Below are positions 34,144 to 35,061 of a DNA stretch of 35,061 nt, piece after piece. The notes below the pieces were generated by a model, which saw nothing but the letters and a program-made list of their open reading frames with translations, did no database searches and was not told the DNA's origin. This DNA is from JBFWWW01 sp050245975. Its GTDB lineage: Bacteria > Pseudomonadota > Alphaproteobacteria > Rhizobiales > Hyphomicrobiaceae. The stretch covers positions 1 to 35,061 of the forward strand of contig JBFWWW010000021.1 in NCBI GenBank assembly GCA_050245975.1, given 5' to 3'. Within the stretch, counting starts at the first letter, position 1, and each line of letters opens with the position of its first letter. A program made the translations under genes and the position numbers.

Positions 34144-34752
34144 GTGCTGAAAATCGACCATCTGGCCGTCGGCGGGCTGCCGCCGCTGTCGTTCGCCGTT
34201 CCCGACGGCGAATGCCTCGCCGTGGAGGGACCGTCGGGCTCCGGCAAGACGCGGCTTCTGCGCGCCATCGCCGACCTCGATCCGGCCGGCGGCCACGTCT
34301 TCCTCGAAGGGGTCGAGCGGTCGGAGATGTCGGGACCCGAATGGCGCCGCCGCGTCCGCTTCGTCGCGGCCGAACCGGCCTGGTGGGCGCCGACGGCGCG
34401 CGAGCATTTCACCGGCGCGGCGCGCATCGGCCGCCTGCTCGCCTCGCTCGGCCTCGACGAGGATCATCTCGACGAGCCGCTGGCGCGGCTGTCGACGGGG
34501 GAGCGGCAGCGGCTCGCGCTGGCGCGCGCGGTCGAGGACGAGCCGGCGGTGCTGCTGCTCGACGAGCCGACATCCGCGCTCGACGCGGCGTCCGAAGCCC
34601 TGGCCGAGGAGCTGATCAAGTTCCAGCTGCTGGCCGGCCGTCACGTCCTGCTCGTCAGTCATCACCCCGAGCAGATCGAGCGGCTGGCGCACGCGCGCCT
34701 GCTGCTGGGCGACGACCACGCCGCCGCGCGCGCGCCGTCGCTGGCGATATGA
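34144..34752 (+). CDS. fetA: ABC transporter ATP-binding protein, FetA (YbbL)-like
   Basis: A 202-residue ATPase with Walker A GPSGSGKT (about residues 29-36), signature LSTGERQRLALARAV, Walker B VLLLDEPTS and the switch His in LVSHHPEQIE. Short length and pairing with a YbbM-type permease point to FetAB, which in E. coli exports iron and aids peroxide resistance. GTG 34144 (VLKIDHLAVGGLPPLSF) is preferred because 14-bp repeats fill the upstream part of the open frame. The stop overlaps the permease start (ATGA). Iron specificity is inferred. Confidence 0.87.
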   Translation: MLKIDHLAVGGLPPLSFAVPDGECLAVEGPSGSGKTRLLRAIADLDPAGGHVFLEGVERSEMSGPEWRRRVRFVAAEPAWWAPTAREHFTGAARIGRLLASLGLDEDHLDEPLARLSTGERQRLALARAVEDEPAVLLLDEPTSALDAASEALAEELIKFQLLAGRHVLLVSHHPEQIERLAHARLLLGDDHAAARAPSLAI

Positions 34753-35061
34753 GCGGCGGCATGATGTACGTCCCCCTCGGTGCGACGGAACTCGGGCTGG
34801 CGGCGCTGCTGCTCGCCGTCGACGCGGCGCTGTCGGTCGCGTTCCGGCTCGGGCTCGAGCGCACGCTGCTGCTGGCGACGGCACGCATGGTGGTGCAGCT
34901 CGCGGCCGTCGGCATGCTGCTCAAGGTGGTGTTCACGCTCTCATCGCCGCTGTGGATCGGGCTGCTGGTGCTGGCGATGGCGGGCGTGGCCGCGTACGAA
35001 GGCATCGGGCGCCGGCACGGACGGCTCGGCGGCTGGTCGGGGTTCGGGCTCGGCGCCACGA
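34749..35061 (+). CDS. fetB: ABC transporter permease, FetB (YbbM)-like (3' partial)
   Basis: The frame starts at ATG 34749 in an ATGA overlap with the ATPase and runs off the window after about 104 codons. Visible residues include MSGGMMYVPLGATELGLAAL, then LERTLLLATARMVVQLAAVG and LWIGLLVLAMAGVAAYEGIG. Three hydrophobic segments are seen (about 13-30, 38-60, 67-83). LERTLLxAxxRMVVQLxxVG is typical of the UPF0014/YbbM permease family, which forms the FetAB exporter with the preceding gene. Confidence 0.88.
   Translation, partial: MSGGMMYVPLGATELGLAALLLAVDAALSVAFRLGLERTLLLATARMVVQLAAVGMLLKVVFTLSSPLWIGLLVLAMAGVAAYEGIGRRHGRLGGWSGFGLGAT

Overview
The window (about 67% G+C by eye) reads as chromosomal core DNA of an alphaproteobacterium of the Hyphomicrobiales/Rhizobiales type. 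The reasons are the gene order murA - DUF2948 - hisD - UPF0262 - phosphatase - infA - maf - yacG - tRNA-Phe, a CpdR response regulator next to N-formylglutamate amidohydrolase and tRNA-Val, a cysteine-free ribosomal protein L36, an AspRS of alphaproteobacterial type, and a small heat-shock gene with a ROSE-type RNA thermometer. I cannot name a genus. No phage, transposon, CRISPR array or plasmid gene is visible.

Layout. 1-4242: polyphosphate kinase (5' end cut off by the window), exopolyphosphatase and a DnaJ-class co-chaperone. 4351-9807: a possible tiny membrane peptide, ribonuclease D (-), aspartyl-tRNA synthetase (+), a tandem pair of small secreted paralogues (-), a fumarase/aspartase-superfamily lyase (-) and tRNA-Thr (-). 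9966-16250: two small proteins, then the conserved murA-to-tRNA-Phe run (cell wall, histidine synthesis, translation initiation, nucleotide clean-up, gyrase inhibition). 16283-27535: two unrelated RND efflux systems, one on each strand, separated by a GcvA-like LysR regulator, a DUF1127 protein and a GNAT acetyltransferase; no TolC-type outer-membrane gene accompanies either. 27607-30680: Hsp20 with a sigma-32-like promoter and thermometer, a secreted protein, an alpha/beta hydrolase and a HisN-type phosphatase.

30681-31343 is the only gene-free stretch over 300 bases and the most interesting part. It holds three related small-RNA-like units in a row on the + strand. Each has a 5' hairpin, a short GCCC/GGGC hairpin, an unpaired linker with a CCUCCC anti-Shine-Dalgarno motif, and a rho-independent terminator. 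One base pair of the terminator stem is U-G, U-A and C-G in the three copies, which argues for selected RNA structure. The architecture recalls the alphaproteobacterial ar14/NfeR1 and 'cuckoo' anti-SD sRNAs, but membership needs a covariance-model search. Two clean palindromes lie in the same stretch and look like protein-binding sites.

31344-35061: N-formylglutamate amidohydrolase (-), CpdR, tRNA-Val, L36, a secreted TPR protein, and the start of a FetAB-like ABC exporter whose permease runs off the window end.
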